The notes under the pieces are model-generated. The model was not told the origin of the DNA. It saw only the letters and a list, made by a program, of their open reading frames with translations, and ran no database searches. The translations under genes and the position numbers were made by a program. Shown piece by piece: positions 14,303-22,800 of a stretch of DNA of 26,649 nt; position 1 is the first letter of the stretch, and the number at the start of each line of letters is the position of its first letter. This DNA is from Caldisericaceae bacterium (GTDB lineage: Bacteria; Calditrichota; Calditrichia; Calditrichales; Calditrichaceae), in NCBI GenBank assembly GCA_021160885.1, contig JAGHBR010000046.1, forward strand, positions 1 through 26,649, in the 5' to 3' direction.

Positions 14303-17300
14303 TCAGTTAGTAGGCTGTTGCTGCTGGTATTGTTCCAGTAAACGTTTAAAATAAGCCTCTATTAACAACTGATAATCGCGGTTGTACCCCTGTTGCAGGG
14401 CGTTTCGCATAGCATCTTGCAGTTGTTTTAATTTAAGATCGTAAACATTGCCCAACTTTCGGGGATCGCGGGCCAGGTATTTTTTAGCCCGCTCGGCTTT
14501 GCGCTTTTTTGAATATTCTCTTTCTCTGATGGATTTTTGGGCATCGAGCATACGGGACAAAATCCGCTGCTGGCGCTCAATGGTTTTGCGGCTGATGTTT
14601 TTGTTGAGCAAATCCTTGACCACTTTGTCCATTTCCTGAGCCACCTGCCCCAGTCGCCCTAAAATATCTTGCCGTTCGCCCATTTTTTGATTCAGGTTTT
14701 CCAGGGCCTGCTTTAAAGCAGCCTGTTGTGTCGCCAGGCGCTGCATGGCCAGTTGCTGCTGAAGAGTCAATTTGCCCTGATTGCCCTGACCGAAAAGATT
14801 CATTGTCTGGCCATTAATTTGTCCCTGCTGACCAGCCATTTGTTGCAGTTGTTGCAAAAATTGCTCGAACCCGGTGCCCGATGAACTACCGGCCAGCTGT
14901 TGTTGCGATTTCATCATTTGCCCGGCGCTTTGGTTAAGGGCCGCCATGGCCTGCATTTGCGATTGCATGGCGCTGTTCTTAAAACGCTCGCTCAATTGCT
15001 GCAAGGCCCGATTCATGCTCCGGACCGCCTTTTGCAGACTTTGACTCATCTGCGGCTGAATCAAAAAAGTTTCTTTGGAAAGTTGTACAATATCGGAAAT
15101 CGCTTTGTTCAGATTCTCATTCAATTGCCCTTGCTGACGAATGATCTGATTGAATTGTTCACTGAGTTGCGAAGTTCGCTGTGTTTTTCGACGTAATTGT
15201 TCCTGTGCCTGAGAAAGCTGCAATAAGCGTTCCAACGATTTTTGCATTTTTTGTGCAATGCGCTGTTTGCTTTGGTTTTGCAATTTTTGATAGGCCTGAT
15301 GTAAACTACCGGCCACTTTTTGAAACTGTTGCTGCAATTGCTGCGACTGATTTTGTGCCTGTTGCATGGCGGATTGTTGAATACTTTGTTGTAAACTTTC
15401 CATGGTTTGTTTCAGCTGTTCATCACTGATTTGTGTTAAGGACGAATCAAGTTGTTTGCTCGTTTCCGGGTATTTGGCCAGTAGTGGATTTTTCTGAATC
15501 TCTTGCAAATCAAACTGCAAACGGTCGCGTAACTGTTGCTGCTTTTTTTGTTGTTGTAATAAATTCTCTTTTTGAGAGGCATCCAGATTTTGCTGATCTT
15601 TCAATTGCTCGGAAATTTTCTGCTGCTGTTTGTACAACGCTTCGGCTTTTTTAACCAGCTCTTCCATCTTTTGCTCTAACTGTACCTGCTTTAGTAATTC
15701 CATGGTTCGTTCGATTCGTTCTTCAAAGGCTTTTTGATTAAGCCGGAACTCCGTTAAAGCCTTTTGTACTTCTTTTTGATTGGCGCTCTTTTCCAGCGCC
15801 TGGTTCAGCTTTTTTAAAGCTTCTTCCAATTCCGGAGTTAACACCTCGCGAAACAAATCCTGTAATTGCATGTATTTTTGCAAAAGCTCTTCGCTGATTA
15901 AATCATTTTGTTCTAATTTTTTAACGGCTTTTTCCAGCTCTTTGCGAATTTGTTCAATTTTCTTCTGCAATTTTTTCTGTCGTTCAATATCCTGACTTAA
16001 TTGATTCTTTTTCTCCCAGTCCAGTTTTTTCGATTGTTTCAATTCCCGCTCAATTTTTTTCAGGCTCTCCTTTAATGCTTTTGCTTCCTTTGCCACATCT
16101 TCCAGATCATCTACACTTTCCTGCTGGCTTTCATCAACCGCCTGAAAAACTTCCTCAATAGAAGGAAAACGCACCGTGTACACGCGACTGACACCTTTTC
16201 CCGGACCATCGATTGCGTTATTATCATAAGCCAGGGCATAGTATTTAAACAGATCGCCAAAGGCCAATGGAAAGGTGTTAAAATCGAGCAAATGATGCAA
16301 AGTAAGCTGTTTCTGATTTAAAGAAGGCAATGCAAGGGAGACAAACTGCCAGGAGGAATCGCCACGGGCAGGCTGGTGAACAATTTGATAGGCCAGACGA
16401 ACTTTATTGATGCCAAAATCATCGCGCGCTTCTATTTCAATGGGTAGCCGAGAATCCAGCGTAAGTTCTAAGTCTTCTCCGGGCCGGCTTATCTCTACTA
16501 AAGGGCTGTAATCTTCGAGTAATGAAAGCTGGTAATGAATAGGATTTCGGTTCCGGTAACCAGCAGTATCCAGGAGTGAAATGAAATAGGAGGCCGTCTT
16601 TTTCAAAATAAACTGTCCAGTGGCCAGCCGCTCTTCTACCTTTAAGTGCAACGTGTCACCTGTACTAAAAACAACTTCAGCCTGTTTCAACGGATTTTCA
16701 CTAACCACCCGCAATTTAATTTTAGAACCTTTTAAGGCCTGAACATCTCCGATATTTCGTTCTAACTTTTGCTCTGTTAATTTTGTGTAAACTGGCGGTT
16801 GAACCGTTACATCCAAAATTTTAACAAATGGCAAGGTAACAATCCTGACCCGGTATTTTTCCGATTTCAGCAATGATTCAAGACCTTTTTTAATGAGTGG
16901 TTCACCTGCAACCTGAAAATAAAAGGGCTTTTGAACATTCTGTAACTGAGCAAAAAAATGATTGCCGCTTCCCTGGCACTGGCTTAAATGTTCCTTTCTA
17001 TTTTGTTCGATGAGCAAAAAACATTTTGCCAATTTGGGGCCCTGATATTTAATATCTATTTTTAAAACGTCGCCCTTAACAACAGTAGTATCCTGTGGCG
17101 AGACAAAAAACTGAAAATTCGGCATGGCGGCGTAAGCATTACCCGGATTAAGCAAACGTAAGGTGGCATGCCAAAGGTCATTACCCCGCAAACCGATCAT
17201 CAAAAATAAAATAATTCCAGTCGCAATAGCCCATCTCCATTCAGGGAACAGGGTTTTAAAATGAATTGCCTTGTTAAGGTCGTAGTTCTGATATCGGGTA

Positions 17301-17701
17301 ACAATCTGGCGTACCGCGGCTTCTTTCAGCTCGTCAGAAATATTATTTTCATGATGACGTTTTACCAGCTGGTAAGCATTAAGCAGATCATCTTCTATTT
17401 CAGGAAAAATTTTGCCCAACATGCGGGCTATTTCAGAAAGATCACTATCAGGATTTATTTTAAAGTAGCGTTTCACAGGTAGCAAAACCAGTTTAAAAGA
17501 AAGCCAGCCGATCACTGTCAAGTTGATTACCCACAAGCCCCAGCGTGTCACCTCTGAAAAATAGAAAAAATCATCGGCTAAACTCACGCTAAGCCACAAG
17601 ATGGACAACGCCGTTAAAAATCTTAAAACCGAGGCCAATGCCAGTAAACCGAAATAGCGTTTTCCAAAACGGTAAATTCTACGAATGAACATTTCGACCA
17701 T
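14303..17701 (-). CDS. DUF4175-like membrane protein with long Gln-rich coiled coil
   Basis: 1132 residues. An N-terminal membrane hairpin has TM helices about 18-40 and 52-74, then a soluble helical stretch and a third TM near 152-170. Residues about 190-520 look beta-rich, with Ig-like strands. From about 530 to 1000 the chain is almost entirely helical, heptad-patterned and extraordinarily rich in Gln, Lys and Leu, ending in a basic region and a Q-Q-Q-Q-P-T-N tail. This layout fits the DUF4175 family, whose function is not established. The start is ATG 17701; a second Met three codons on is an alternative, and neither has a strong SD. The 185 bases upstream hold no gene and no convincing promoter. 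The patatin-barrel gene follows by 16 bases, and the DUF4159 gene precedes it, suggesting a shared envelope role. Confidence 0.72.
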   Translation of the reverse strand: MVEMFIRRIYRFGKRYFGLLALASVLRFLTALSILWLSVSLADDFFYFSEVTRWGLWVINLTVIGWLSFKLVLLPVKRYFKINPDSDLSEIARMLGKIFPEIEDDLLNAYQLVKRHHENNISDELKEAAVRQIVTRYQNYDLNKAIHFKTLFPEWRWAIATGIILFLMIGLRGNDLWHATLRLLNPGNAYAAMPNFQFFVSPQDTTVVKGDVLKIDIKYQGPKLAKCFLLIEQNRKEHLSQCQGSGNHFFAQLQNVQKPFYFQVAGEPLIKKGLESLLKSEKYRVRIVTLPFVKILDVTVQPPVYTKLTEQKLERNIGDVQALKGSKIKLRVVSENPLKQAEVVFSTGDTLHLKVEERLATGQFILKKTASYFISLLDTAGYRNRNPIHYQLSLLEDYSPLVEISRPGEDLELTLDSRLPIEIEARDDFGINKVRLAYQIVHQPARGDSSWQFVSLALPSLNQKQLTLHHLLDFNTFPLAFGDLFKYYALAYDNNAIDGPGKGVSRVYTVRFPSIEEVFQAVDESQQESVDDLEDVAKEAKALKESLKKIERELKQSKKLDWEKKNQLSQDIERQKKLQKKIEQIRKELEKAVKKLEQNDLISEELLQKYMQLQDLFREVLTPELEEALKKLNQALEKSANQKEVQKALTEFRLNQKAFEERIERTMELLKQVQLEQKMEELVKKAEALYKQQQKISEQLKDQQNLDASQKENLLQQQKKQQQLRDRLQFDLQEIQKNPLLAKYPETSKQLDSSLTQISDEQLKQTMESLQQSIQQSAMQQAQNQSQQLQQQFQKVAGSLHQAYQKLQNQSKQRIAQKMQKSLERLLQLSQAQEQLRRKTQRTSQLSEQFNQIIRQQGQLNENLNKAISDIVQLSKETFLIQPQMSQSLQKAVRSMNRALQQLSERFKNSAMQSQMQAMAALNQSAGQMMKSQQQLAGSSSGTGFEQFLQQLQQMAGQQGQINGQTMNLFGQGNQGKLTLQQQLAMQRLATQQAALKQALENLNQKMGERQDILGRLGQVAQEMDKVVKDLLNKNISRKTIERQQRILSRMLDAQKSIREREYSKKRKAERAKKYLARDPRKLGNVYDLKLKQLQDAMRNALQQGYNRDYQLLIEAYFKRLLEQYQQQQPTN

Positions 17702-17886
17702 AATTTAAAACCTAAATACCTGCAAACATACATTCCAAAGGAACTTAATCAATACATCACCTTACTTTGTTACGAAGTCGGACAAAATAGTCATTAACAC
17801 TAAAATTCATATCTAAAAAAGATTTATGATTGTCTACTGTTATTCAAAAATTTTTGTTGTTAAACGATTTTCAAACCTTCAACATT

Positions 17887-18531
17887 TTAATTCAACAATG
17901 CGTACAAAAAAATGTTCACAGCCATTTTCAGAGCCTGTTCCCTGATGTCTGGAGGATCTCCGTGAATTTCCGCGTCTTCACAGCCATCGCTGATATCCGT
18001 ATTCCAACTGTAAAAACAAACCAATCGGCCCTGGTAAAAGAGACCAAAGCCTTTAGGCGGGCCTCCGGCATGTTCATGAACCTTTGGCAGGCCATGGCTA
18101 AACTGGTAATAGATGTGATAAATTGGATGTGAAAAGGGGAGTTCAACAAAATTGAGCTCAGGGAAAACTTTTTTCATTTCCCGCCTGAATGAAGCATCCA
18201 TGCCATAGTCGTCATCGGCAAACAGAAAGCCGCCAGAGATGAGATATTTGCGCAGTAACCGTACTTCCTGGTCTGAAAAGCGGATATTACCGTGTCCTGC
18301 AATGTAGGCAATAGGGTACTGGAAAAATTCAGGATCCGTAATGCGGTGGGCCACTTCGCGTCTGGCCACTTCAATATCGAATTCCTGACGTACACGGCTT
18401 AAAATGTTACGCCAGGTTGTCTTGTTCCCGTACCAATCGCCGCCACCGGAATAATGAATGCGTACGGGCGTTACCATTTGCCCGAAAACAAGATTTACAA
18501 AAAATAAAAGCGCGATCGTCTTTTTAAACAT
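17887..18531 (-). CDS. DUF4159 family secreted protein
   Basis: 214 residues with a signal peptide (1-18, ending V-F-G-Q). Family features: V-R-I-H-Y-S-G-G-G-D-W-Y-G near residue 23, Y-I-A-G-H-G near 77, L-R-K-Y-L-x2-G-G-F-L-F-A-D-D near 92-106, F-x2-E-M-K-K-V-F-P, and the C-terminal N-x-D-I-S-D-G region. The fold resembles class I glutamine-amidotransferase-like proteins, but I see no nucleophilic-elbow Cys, so catalysis is doubtful. The start codon directly follows the T run of a terminator (18532-18564), leaving no Shine-Dalgarno; an internal Met19 start would lose the signal peptide, so ATG 18531 is retained. DUF4159 genes often sit near DUF4175 or MoxR/BatA-type genes, consistent with the neighbour downstream. 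Confidence 0.8.
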   Translation of the reverse strand: MFKKTIALLFFVNLVFGQMVTPVRIHYSGGGDWYGNKTTWRNILSRVRQEFDIEVARREVAHRITDPEFFQYPIAYIAGHGNIRFSDQEVRLLRKYLISGGFLFADDDYGMDASFRREMKKVFPELNFVELPFSHPIYHIYYQFSHGLPKVHEHAGGPPKGFGLFYQGRLVCFYSWNTDISDGCEDAEIHGDPPDIREQALKMAVNIFLYALLN

Positions 18532-18564
18532 AAAAAATCCCGAAATGTCTGTACATTTCGGGAT
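18532..18564 (-). terminator. Terminator of the DUF456/STAS/SpoIIE operon, abutting the DUF4159 start
   Basis: On the minus strand: a perfect 12-bp stem ATCCCGAAATGT/ACATTTCGGGAT with a 4-base loop, then TTTTTT, then immediately the ATG of the DUF4159 gene. Strong intrinsic terminator for the upstream operon; it could also act as an attenuator for the downstream gene. Confidence 0.92.
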
Positions 18565-18600
18565 AAATTAAGGTAAAACGTAATACTTAACAAGATTATC

Positions 18601-19098
18601 TTAAAGGCGAATAATAACCATAATACTCAGAGTAACGGCCCCAATAATTTTAATACTCAAACCACCAATGCGACCTAAAAAAGCGCCATAGGCAGCCTTA
18701 AGCCCGCCTTTTAAACTGGAATTTCTAATGAATTCTACGGTAAAAGTACCTAAAAAGACACCGATGAAAGACCCAACTATTCCACCCATTACCGGCGTAA
18801 AAAAGGCGCCGGAAATTGCGCCTAAAACTCCACCGACAATAGCTCCGGCCACGCCCCATTTGGAGGAACCGTATTTTTGAGCTGAAAAAGAGATCAGTAA
18901 AAATTCAAGGGCTTCAAAAAGAAGCATGACCCCGAAAATAGTTAAAACAAAACCAAAAGAAAATTCGGTAAATCCGGTAGAAATCGCGTAAAACAGGCTT
19001 CCCAGAGCAATCAGTACATTCCCTGGAATACCAAAAAAGTTTGCAATAGTAGACGCCGTTACAATAGAAATTAAAGCAATTTCCAAAATAGTTGTCAT
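18601..19098 (-). CDS. DUF456 family small membrane protein
   Basis: 165 residues with AAGGAAG upstream of ATG 19098. The protein is highly hydrophobic with four to five membrane segments: about 5-25, 30-70 as two helices, a Gly-rich stretch about 80-118 with repeated G-x3-G (G-A-I-V-G-G-V-L-G-A-I-S-G and G-G-I-V-G-S-F-I-G), and a C-terminal helix. N-F-F-G-I-P-G-N and the E-x-L-E-F motif followed by K-Y-G-S-S-K-W-G-x-x-G-A are typical of DUF456 (PF04306). Function is unknown; the Gly zippers suggest tight helix packing or oligomers. It is the last gene of the operon, 14 bases after STAS-HTH and followed by the terminator. Confidence 0.8.
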   Translation of the reverse strand: MTTILEIALISIVTASTIANFFGIPGNVLIALGSLFYAISTGFTEFSFGFVLTIFGVMLLFEALEFLLISFSAQKYGSSKWGVAGAIVGGVLGAISGAFFTPVMGGIVGSFIGVFLGTFTVEFIRNSSLKGGLKAAYGAFLGRIGGLSIKIIGAVTLSIMVIIRL

Positions 19099-19112
19099 AC
19101 GTACTTCCTTGT

Positions 19113-19808
19113 TTAATTTGAACTCATTGCAAATTGATAACGCTTAGACTTGGAATTTAGATCCAATTTGGCCAGAATGGAGCGCACTTTAAACCAACCC
19201 ACTTTAGTAAAGCCATATTTTTCCGTATTCAATTGCTTTTTAATTCCGTAAGCGCCAAGACCGGGATCTTCTTTAACGATCTCTTTAATTTTGTCTTCCA
19301 GGCTTAAATTGGCCAGCTCAACCGTTTGTTCTTCCTGCTTTTCGACCGCTTGCTGAGCGGCAGTATGTTTATCAGGTTCCGAAGCTGTTGTTGGGCTGGG
19401 TTCTGGCTTGGTCTGCGGCTTTGGTTGTTTAGCGGCGGCTTCTCCACTCTCAACCATCTCAAATTTATTGATCGCTTCATCAATGGAATCATAAACATCG
19501 AGAATATGGTGGAACTCTAAAAGTTCGAAAATCTCGTAAACATCCGGCACCATGCGCACCAGCTTCAAGTCTCCGCCATTTTCCCTGATGGATTTGATTT
19601 CACTGATAAAAATACCCCAACCGGCACTACTAATGTAATCCACATTACCAAGATCGACAATAATATTAAATCGACCTTGTTTTAACAGGGAATCAAGTGC
19701 TCTTTCTAATTCAGACGCGGTAGTGGTATCAATATAACCACCAACTTTAATAATGGAAATATGGTTCCGGCTACCTGCTACTTCAGTTGAAACTTGAATA
19801 CCTTCCAT
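19113..19808 (-). CDS. STAS-domain anti-sigma-antagonist-like protein with C-terminal winged HTH
   Basis: 231 residues, with a strong AAAGGAGG SD five bases before ATG 19808. The STAS domain (about 8-115) contains I-I-V-D-L-G-N-V-D-Y-I-S-S61-A-G-W-G, where S61 aligns with the phosphorylatable Ser of SpoIIAA/RsbV. A Pro/Thr/Glu/Gln-rich linker (120-165) leads to a basic helical domain (168-225) with I-V-K-E-D-P-G-L-G-A-Y-G-I-K-K-Q-L and V-R-S-I-L-A-K-L-x-L, the pattern of the second HTH of IS481/IS3 transposases. The upstream fusion protein supplies both a likely kinase and a likely phosphatase for S61. A STAS protein bearing its own DNA-binding domain could act on DNA directly instead of releasing a sigma factor. 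That role is inference; the domains are clear. Confidence 0.85.
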   Translation of the reverse strand: MEGIQVSTEVAGSRNHISIIKVGGYIDTTTASELERALDSLLKQGRFNIIVDLGNVDYISSAGWGIFISEIKSIRENGGDLKLVRMVPDVYEIFELLEFHHILDVYDSIDEAINKFEMVESGEAAAKQPKPQTKPEPSPTTASEPDKHTAAQQAVEKQEEQTVELANLSLEDKIKEIVKEDPGLGAYGIKKQLNTEKYGFTKVGWFKVRSILAKLDLNSKSKRYQFAMSSN

Positions 19809-19835
19809 TGATTCCTCCTTTGGCCATGGCCAACA

Positions 19836-22800
19836 TTATTCTGATTTTGGCCCTAATATCGCGTCATCCGATATTATTTTTTTATTTTTTAATTGCTCTT
19901 TTAATCGACTCAGAGGATTGTCGGCAGAAATTTGTTTTTTCTTAAAAGAACGAGATAATTGAAAATTCATTATTCCCACTGTGTTGATTGACTCAATTAA
20001 TTTATCATAAGTTTTAAATATATTATTATTTTTGAGATAATTCAATATATCTTTTATTCCTTTTTTAATTTCTTCCCTCTCCAGCTCTTCAAAATGTAAT
20101 TTGTACAACGAAAACAGATTATGCATCTCCACAAACAGCTGTTTTACGGCCTGCATGTCACTATTGGATAACATCGGATGAGTTTTAATTATTTTTAATA
20201 AGATGTTTACTTTGTTTATGGCTTTAGATAAATGGCCATTGCTCGTAGCTTCCGTTAATATTTGAATAATCTGTTCGTAATCGTCTTTTACCAGGCTGAA
20301 AAACTCTTCTGCTTTTTCACTTTTGTATTTGTCCATCATAATTTTGCGCAATTCAGCAGCAGAATAAGCGTTACCGATTAGTTCTTTACCTGCGGAAACG
20401 GGTTCTTCCTGGCCAGGGGTTAACAGAATGTCGGACGGATCTTCCATTTTTTCCAGTTCCGGCAAAAGATCAATTTCCACTGATTTTTCGCTCTCGACCA
20501 GAGTTTCGACATCAAATGTAGTTGTTTCTTTATCAACCACTGGTTCTTCCACATCTTCTGCTAATTTCTCTGTGGACGTTTCTGGAGAAGCCGCTTGTTC
20601 TTCTACTTCCTGGCCTGGTTGAACTTCAGTCTTTTCGGCTTCAGGCGATTCTTCCGGCTGTTGGGCCTCTTCAGCCTGGGCCGGCACTGTTTCAACTGTT
20701 GTTTCTTCAACCTGTTCTTTTACATCTTCTTTTACAGGTTCTTCCTGTTCCGGTTTTGCTTCTTCAGCAGCTAACTCTTTTTCAGGCGCAGATTCCGGTT
20801 TTGTTTCAGATTCAACCGGTTTCGTATCAGCTTCCGGTTCCGAAACTTCTTCTTTCGGCTCTTCGCTGCTGACCATCTGAATGGTTTTCTTCAAAGGTTT
20901 GTCTTCAGTTGAGGTCATTTCCGGAGGCGTGGCCAAAGTGGTCCCCCTGCGTTTAGCAATCACCTGAGCGCTGGATTCAAAATCGAGAATCACCTGACCA
21001 TCGAGCGTAAGCAGAGGCGTACCCGGTTGTTTAAGAGGACGCGTACCACCTTTTTTGATCCACTGTTTTCGGAGTTCTTCGGTGTTCAAACGCATTCTGA
21101 CAAGCTCGTCATAAATGCGGTCCGGATCGACCTTAATATTGCCATATTCATCTTTTCGCAATTCATAGGCAATCAACCTGGGGCCAAACTCGGGATGCTT
21201 ACGTACAATATCGTAAATTTTGGTCTTAACCTCGATGCTTAAATGTTTTTTTTCAATGGGATCGTCCATTACAGACAGAAATTCTTTTAAGGCGCCAATG
21301 CCCTTGCTTTCGACAATATTTTTATAACGGTAGTAATGAGCCGGCGAAACCTTCAGCTTCTGCAGGGCGTGTTTGACCTTCATGCCTGAATCGATAAGCT
21401 TTTTTAATTCCTGCTGAGTCTTAATGATTACTTCGCTTGGCATCATTTTTTCGCGAATGGCAACAACGGTAATGTCGTCGTTCTGAGGCGCGCCGCCGGT
21501 AAATTCTTTCAGCTCTTTGTTAATGGTTTTGATAAACTCTGCCACGCTTAAATGAGCATTTCGTCGAATAGTGTTTAAAAAGCGCTCTTCGCGGAAAAGC
21601 TCACGTTTACGGTTCATGGCTTCTGTTACACCATCGGTGTAGAGCACAAGGATATCATCTTCGCGTAAACGAATGGATTCAGATTTGATGGTGCGTTTGA
21701 AAAGACCAGGATCTGGTAACTGAATACCGACCGGAAAACCCGGCGGATTTAAGTAGTAAGTCTGTTTAGTGGAATTTCGGTACAAAATCATCGGATTGTG
21801 GCCAGCGCTGGCAAAATGGATTTCACGGTTTCTCGAATCGAGCACCACGTAAAACATGGTTACAAACATGCCGCGTTTCATGTCATCAACCACAAACTCA
21901 TTCACCCGGGCCAGAACATCTGCCGGATTTTTGTTTCCGCGCGCTTCAAGCCGTAGAGCAGTACGGATCATGGTCATAATCATCGAGCCCGGCACACCTT
22001 TACCGGAAACATCGGCCACGCAAATACCGATTGTGTCATCATCTACTTCAACAAAATCGAAAAGATCGCCGCCCACTTCTTTGGCCGCTTCGTAATAGGA
22101 AGCAATGTCGTAACCTTCCACTTTCGGGAAATCACTGGGCAGCAGCATTTGTTGAATTTCCTGGGCAACTTGCAGTTCCTTCTGCAATTTTTGCTGTTCT
22201 ACCAGGGTAATCTGTGCCTCACGGAATTTGTTCGTCATTTCATTAAAGGCCTGAGCAATTTCCCCAATTTCGTCCGAAGCATCGATATCGATTTCATCCT
22301 GATCAACTTTTCCGTGTACAACCTGACGTACCCAGTCAGCCAGACTGTGGAAAGGCTCTAAAATTTTATGAATCAGCAAAAATATGGGAATATAACCGAA
22401 AATCAAAATAATGATTAAATAGATGATTAATCGGATTTTTCGCTGTTGTACCAGATCATTTAATGTGTTTTCATTAACCCATACATGCACTTCGCCCAAT
22501 TGCTGGCCATTGCCCATCATCACTGGGATGGCTAAATCACTGACCGTAAGAGTATCGTTGACAACATAGGGCAGCCGCACCGCCTTTTGGATGGTGTCAG
22601 GCTGTTGCGAGAGTAATTTGTTAAACTTAATCTTCTTAAAAGGGTAAATCACTTCTGGGCGGCTCCAGGCTAGAATGGTTTTAGCCGTATCAGTAACAAA
22701 AACCTCCTGAATAAAAGACAGATGGCTCTGGCGCACTTTGTAGGCTTTTTCGAACAGAATGGCTGAATTTTCAGCTAACAGATCATCAACAATATTGGCA

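Noticed and set aside
14448..15995. Plus-strand ORFs opposite the DUF4175 gene
   Set aside because: They are mirror frames of the Gln-rich minus-strand gene, with no SD sites or recognisable domains.
20428..20872. Ser/Leu-rich plus-strand ORFs opposite the acidic linker
   Set aside because: They reflect antisense reading of the Glu/Pro-rich low-complexity codons.
21030..21440. Active transposase inside the giant protein
   Set aside because: Only the DNA-binding half is similar; no DDE catalytic domain follows, and the frame continues uninterrupted into the linker.
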